Source of the DNA: Streptomyces avicenniae
Lineage (GTDB): Bacteria; Actinomycetota; Actinomycetes; Streptomycetales; Streptomycetaceae
DNA length: 64,000 bases
Direction: 5' to 3'
Assembly: GCF_000719135.1 (NCBI RefSeq)
Contig: NZ_JOEK01000019.1
Span: 62,001-126,000 of the forward strand
The position numbers and the translations under genes are program-made. Below are positions 61,404-64,000 of this stretch, one piece after another. The notes below the pieces were generated by a model. It was not told where the DNA came from, made no database searches, and was given only the letters and a program-made list of their open reading frames with translations. Position 1 is the stretch's first letter. Each line of letters begins with the position of its first letter.

Positions 61404-61540
61404 GGGAAAGTCTTTTACGCACCACCCGGCGCCCGCGCGGCCCCGGGCCGTCGTCGCTCCTGGTCAGCAACGAGCGTCGGGGCCGCGTACAGCCTGCCCC
61501 TGACGCCGAGCCACCGCCCGTCAAGCGCAAAAGACTTCCC
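61404..61540. repeat. 137-base nested inverted-repeat element
   Basis: GGGAAAGTCTTTTACGC (61404-61420) pairs with GCGCAAAAGACTTCCC (61525-61540) with one bulge and one mismatch. Inside, CGCGGCCCC (61436-61444) pairs with GGGGCCGCG (61479-61487), and CGCTC (61455-61459) with GAGCG (61472-61476). The whole gap between the fusion gene and the GNAT gene could fold into one long stem. It may be a MITE-like remnant, a structured RNA or a terminator. Confidence 0.5.
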
Positions 61541-61574
61541 GTCCACCGCGGACGAGGGCCTACCATGCGCCGTC

Positions 61575-62018
61575 GTGACCACTTACCGCGCGCACGACGA
61601 CGGCTACGAGATCGACACCGACCCCGCCCGCCTCGACCTCGCCAGGGTGCACGACTGGCTCTCGACGGACGCCTACTGGGCCCTGGGCCGCAGCCGGGAG
61701 ACGGTCGAGCGGGCGGCGCGCGCGTCCCTCAACTTCGGCGTGTACGCCCCGGACGGCGCGCAGGTCGCGTACGCGCGCGTCGTCACGGACCAGGTGACGT
61801 TCGCGTGGCTCTGCGACGTCTACGTCGCCCCCGCGCACCGCGGGAAGGGCCTCGGCGTCCGGCTGGCCGGGACGATCCGCGACCACCTGGCCCCGTACAA
61901 CCTGAAGCGGGTGATGCTCGCGACGTACGACGCGCACGCCGTCTACGAGAAGGTGGGCTTCGGCCCCCTGCCCGAGCCGGAGATACTGATGGCCCTGCGC
62001 CCCGCCGAGGGCACGTGA
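61575..62018 (+). CDS. GNAT-family N-acetyltransferase
   Basis: A 147-residue GNAT enzyme: 'WLCDVYVAPAHRGKGLGVRL' holds the acetyl-CoA loop (R-G-K-G-L-G), followed by 'RDHLAPYNLKRVMLATYDAHAVYEKVGF'. The substrate is unknown. The GTG start is 8 bases behind a TACCAT -10-like box, suggesting a leaderless transcript; the right arm of the repeat element overlaps its likely -35 region. Confidence 0.88.
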   Translation: MTTYRAHDDGYEIDTDPARLDLARVHDWLSTDAYWALGRSRETVERAARASLNFGVYAPDGAQVAYARVVTDQVTFAWLCDVYVAPAHRGKGLGVRLAGTIRDHLAPYNLKRVMLATYDAHAVYEKVGFGPLPEPEILMALRPAEGT

Positions 62019-62030
62019 CCCACCGCCGCC

Positions 62031-62044
62031 CCCGGCAGGCCGGG
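62031..62044. terminator. Hairpin between convergent GNAT and monooxygenase-like genes
   Basis: CCCGGC, 2-base loop, GCCGGG in a 34-base convergent gap; there is no T-run. Confidence 0.4.
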
Positions 62045-62052
62045 CCCTGGAC

Positions 62053-62406
62053 CTAGCCGCGCGTCCGCGGCCCCACCTCCCGCGTGACCGTGTAGGTGGG
62101 GACGCCGCTCATGCGCGGTTCGGCCTTGCCCGAGAGCCCTTCGAGCGCCGTCACGATGGCCGCCATCCGGCCCTCCGTGTCGGAGGTCTCGACGAAAGCG
62201 CGGTAGTCGGCCTCGCTCGCCCAGTGCACGATGTTGTAGACGCGCGTGCCGTCCGTGCTCACGTGGAACCTGGCGGAGCGATAGCCGGGGTAGAAGCTCA
62301 CCCAGCGCTCCTGGATCTCGGCGAAGACCTCGACCAGTTCCGCCTGGGTCGAAGGGCCATCGACGGTGTAGTCGATGATCGAGTAGAAACCGCCGTCGGT
62401 GCTCAC
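62053..62406 (-). CDS. Antibiotic-biosynthesis-monooxygenase-like (ABM-fold) protein
   Basis: A 117-residue ferredoxin-like-fold protein. 'GFYSIIDYTVDGPSTQAELVEVFAEIQERWVSFYPGYRSARFHVSTDGTRVYNIVHWASEADYRAFVE' (residues ~6-72) follows the ABM/EthD-like pattern in order. The function is unknown (heme or quinone chemistry is possible in this fold). The GTG start has AGGAGAA upstream. It is monocistronic. Confidence 0.75.
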   Translation of the reverse strand: MSTDGGFYSIIDYTVDGPSTQAELVEVFAEIQERWVSFYPGYRSARFHVSTDGTRVYNIVHWASEADYRAFVETSDTEGRMAAIVTALEGLSGKAEPRMSGVPTYTVTREVGPRTRG

Positions 62407-62530
62407 AACTGTTCTCCTGCTGCCGGTGGGAAGGGGCCGGACGAGGCGTCCCGCGAGGGCGAGTCTGCGACCTGAACATGGCTTGAGGTCAAGCGCACCC
62501 CTGCGGCCCGGCCGGGCCCACTCCCCCCCG

Positions 62531-63823
62531 TCACCCCAGCGCGGCTGCCTTCCGCAGCAGCACGGCGCGCTCCGTGACGTTCCGGCACAGCCGGGCCGCC
62601 AGCTCCAGCTCGGCCCGCGCCTCCGCCGTCCTGCCGAGCCGCGCGAGCAGTTCGCCGCGCACCCCGGGGAGCAGGTGCGAGCCGGAGAGACGGCCCGACG
62701 CGGCCAGGTCGTCCACCAGCGCGAGCGCCTCCCCCGGGCCCTCCGCCATCGCCAGGGCGATGGCCCGGTTCAGCTCCACCACGGGCGAGGGCGCCACCCG
62801 CCCCAGCGCCTCGTACAGCAGCACGATCCGCCCCCAGTCGGTCTCCCCCACGGTGGGCGCCGCCGCGTGGCAGGAGGCGATCGCCGCCTGGAGCCCGTAG
62901 GGGCCGAGGCCCCGGCCCCCGGCGAGCGCGTGGCCCAGCTCGGCCACGCCCCGCCGGATCGCGGAGCGGTCCCACAGCCGCCGGTCCTGGTCCTCAAGGA
63001 GCACCGCCTCGCCGTCAGGCCCGGTGCGCGCCGGGAAGCGGGCGGCCGTCAGCTCGAAGAGCGCCAGCAGCGCGTGCGCCTCCGCCTCCTCCGGCACCAG
63101 CACGACCAGCGTGCGGCACAACCGGACCGCTTCGTAGGCGAGTTCGGGGCGCAGCAGCCGCTCGCCCGCCGTCGCGGTCGAACCCTCGGTGAAGATCACG
63201 TAGAGGACGCTGAGGACGCCGCCGAGCCGTTCGCGGCGCTCGTCGGCCGGGGGCAGCTCGAACGGCACACCGGCCGCCGCGATCGTCCTCTTCGCCCGTG
63301 TGATCCGCGCCTGCACGGTCGGCACGGGGACGAGGAACGCCCGTGCGATCTCCTCGCTCGACAGGCCGCCGACCGTGCGGAGCGTCAGCGCGACGCGCGC
63401 CTCGGGCGACAGCACGGGATGGCAGGCGATGAACATCAGCGCCAGGACGTCGTCCTCGATGCGGTCCGGGTCCCAGGGCAGGTGCTCCGTCCCGGCGGCG
63501 GCCGGGGCCGTCTCCCCCTCGGTGAGCCCGGCGGCGAGCGCCGCGTACCGCTCGTCGAGCGCGGAGCGGCGGCGGAAGACGTCGATGGCGCGCCGTCTGG
63601 CGGTCGCGAGGAGCCAGCCCACCGGGTCGCGCGGCGGGCCGTCGCGTGACCAGCCGACGAGTGCCTCGGCCAGCGCCTCCTGGGCGACGTCCTCGGCGAG
63701 CGGGAAGTCGCGCGTCCAGCGGGCCAGCGCGCCGACGATGCGGGCGGACTCTATCCGCCAGACGGCCTCGACGGCCCGCCGCGCCGCGTCACCGCCCGGC
63801 GGGCCGTCGTAGACCTGCGGCAT
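62531..63823 (-). CDS. ECF sigma factor, ECF42-like with C-terminal TPR-like domain
   Basis: A 430-residue sigma factor. Region 2 is at ~15-90 ('RIVGALARWTRDFPLAEDVAQEALAEAL', 'PVGWLLATARRRAIDVFRRR') and region 4 at ~130-190 ('ALTLRTVGGLSSEEIARAFLVPVPTVQARITRAKRTI'); the remaining ~240 residues are helical and repeat-like ('LLRPELAYEAVRLCRTLVVLVPEEAEAHALLAL' and following), typical of ECF42. These sigma factors are known to sit with YCII/DGPF-domain genes and no anti-sigma factor; the partner is adjacent here. The ATG overlaps its stop by one base (TGATG). Confidence 0.9.
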   Translation of the reverse strand: MPQVYDGPPGGDAARRAVEAVWRIESARIVGALARWTRDFPLAEDVAQEALAEALVGWSRDGPPRDPVGWLLATARRRAIDVFRRRSALDERYAALAAGLTEGETAPAAAGTEHLPWDPDRIEDDVLALMFIACHPVLSPEARVALTLRTVGGLSSEEIARAFLVPVPTVQARITRAKRTIAAAGVPFELPPADERRERLGGVLSVLYVIFTEGSTATAGERLLRPELAYEAVRLCRTLVVLVPEEAEAHALLALFELTAARFPARTGPDGEAVLLEDQDRRLWDRSAIRRGVAELGHALAGGRGLGPYGLQAAIASCHAAAPTVGETDWGRIVLLYEALGRVAPSPVVELNRAIALAMAEGPGEALALVDDLAASGRLSGSHLLPGVRGELLARLGRTAEARAELELAARLCRNVTERAVLLRKAAALG

Positions 63824-64000
63824 CAGAGCTGACCGGTCCGCTCGCGCCAGGCGCGCTCCCGGACGATCCACTCGTTGTCCTGCGGGAACTCGTCGATGCC
63901 GGGGACCCGGCGGACCTCGCACTTGGAGCCGGGGAAGGCCGGGAGGCGCTTGCCCCACTCGACGGCCTCCTCCTTGGAGGCGACGTCGATCAGGTAGAAG
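63823..64000 (-). CDS. YCII/DGPF-domain protein (partial, start outside window)
   Basis: The open frame runs in from the right edge; 58 C-terminal residues are visible, starting 'FYLIDVASKEEAVEWGKRLP' and ending 'WIVRERAWRERTGQL'. The 'FYLIDVASKEEAVEW' block is the second half of a YCII-related (DGPF) domain, the usual partner of ECF42 sigma factors. Its TGA overlaps the sigma factor ATG. Confidence 0.85.
   Translation of the reverse strand, partial: FYLIDVASKEEAVEWGKRLPAFPGSKCEVRRVPGIDEFPQDNEWIVRERAWRERTGQL

Noticed and set aside
61404-61540. Ordinary intrinsic terminator
   Set aside because: The outer arms are over 100 bases apart and there is no T-run; termination may still occur but does not explain the nested structure.

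Overview
The window is very GC-rich DNA with almost no intergenic space, runs of 4-bp ATGA/GTGA gene overlaps, several apparently leaderless promoters and about 60 protein genes. Together with the content (SpoIIE-type phosphatase with PAS/GAF domains, DUF1707, a CmtR-type ArsR sensor, a RamB-like prp regulator, an ECF sigma factor paired with a YCII/DGPF protein, many GntR/TetR/ROK regulators) this points to a streptomycete or close relative, probably a chromosomal arm. No rRNA, tRNA or CRISPR was seen, and no gap between genes exceeds about 300 bases.

Layout. 2-10812 (+): one tightly coupled operon with an oligopeptide/nickel-type ABC importer, a half-length and a full-length luciferase-like monooxygenase, a ketopantoate-reductase-like enzyme, an alpha/beta hydrolase, a GlcD-like FAD oxidase and two flavin reductases of different folds. 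It probably takes up and oxidatively degrades an unknown small compound. 10948-11589: a DUF1707 protein. 11614-24083: a large phosphonate-use locus with two ABC importers, two phosphonatase-like HAD enzymes, a TIGR03364-type FAD oxidoreductase, a TIGR03366-type alcohol dehydrogenase, a PhnM-like amidohydrolase and two GntR regulators; it has no PhnW and no C-P lyase core. 24369-27281: a large PP2C phosphatase. 27304-30498: small enzymes and a GlxA-type regulator.

30558-33257: TetR regulator, membrane protein and quinone oxidoreductase. 33325-35125: heavy-metal cassette (CmtR, cation diffusion facilitator, MerR). 35605-40820: methylcitrate cycle (prpD-prpB-prpC) with a divergent RamB/PrpR-type regulator. 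40831-44527 (-): ABC-2 exporter plus two-component system in one operon, with a likely autoregulatory operator upstream. 44637-45332: ComB-like phosphatase. 45385-50118 (-): Rhs polymorphic toxin with a GIY-YIG-type nuclease tail, followed by a DUF4259 gene that may encode its immunity protein.

50261-61390: a carbohydrate locus with two CUT1 permeases, a lipoprotein binding protein, a DUF2264 protein and a GH38 alpha-mannosidase, divergent from a 739-residue regulator. That regulator is the most unusual gene here: its first ~325 residues look like a whole but catalytically dead IS630-type transposase, joined to a complete ROK repressor. 61575-64000: GNAT acetyltransferase, antibiotic-monooxygenase-like protein, and an ECF sigma factor coupled to a partial YCII/DGPF gene that runs off the window.

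Most promising for new biology: the transposase-ROK fusion with its palindromes and repeats, the phosphonate locus with its 32-bp palindrome, and the complementary luciferase-like pair. Functions were assigned by reading motifs, without database searches.
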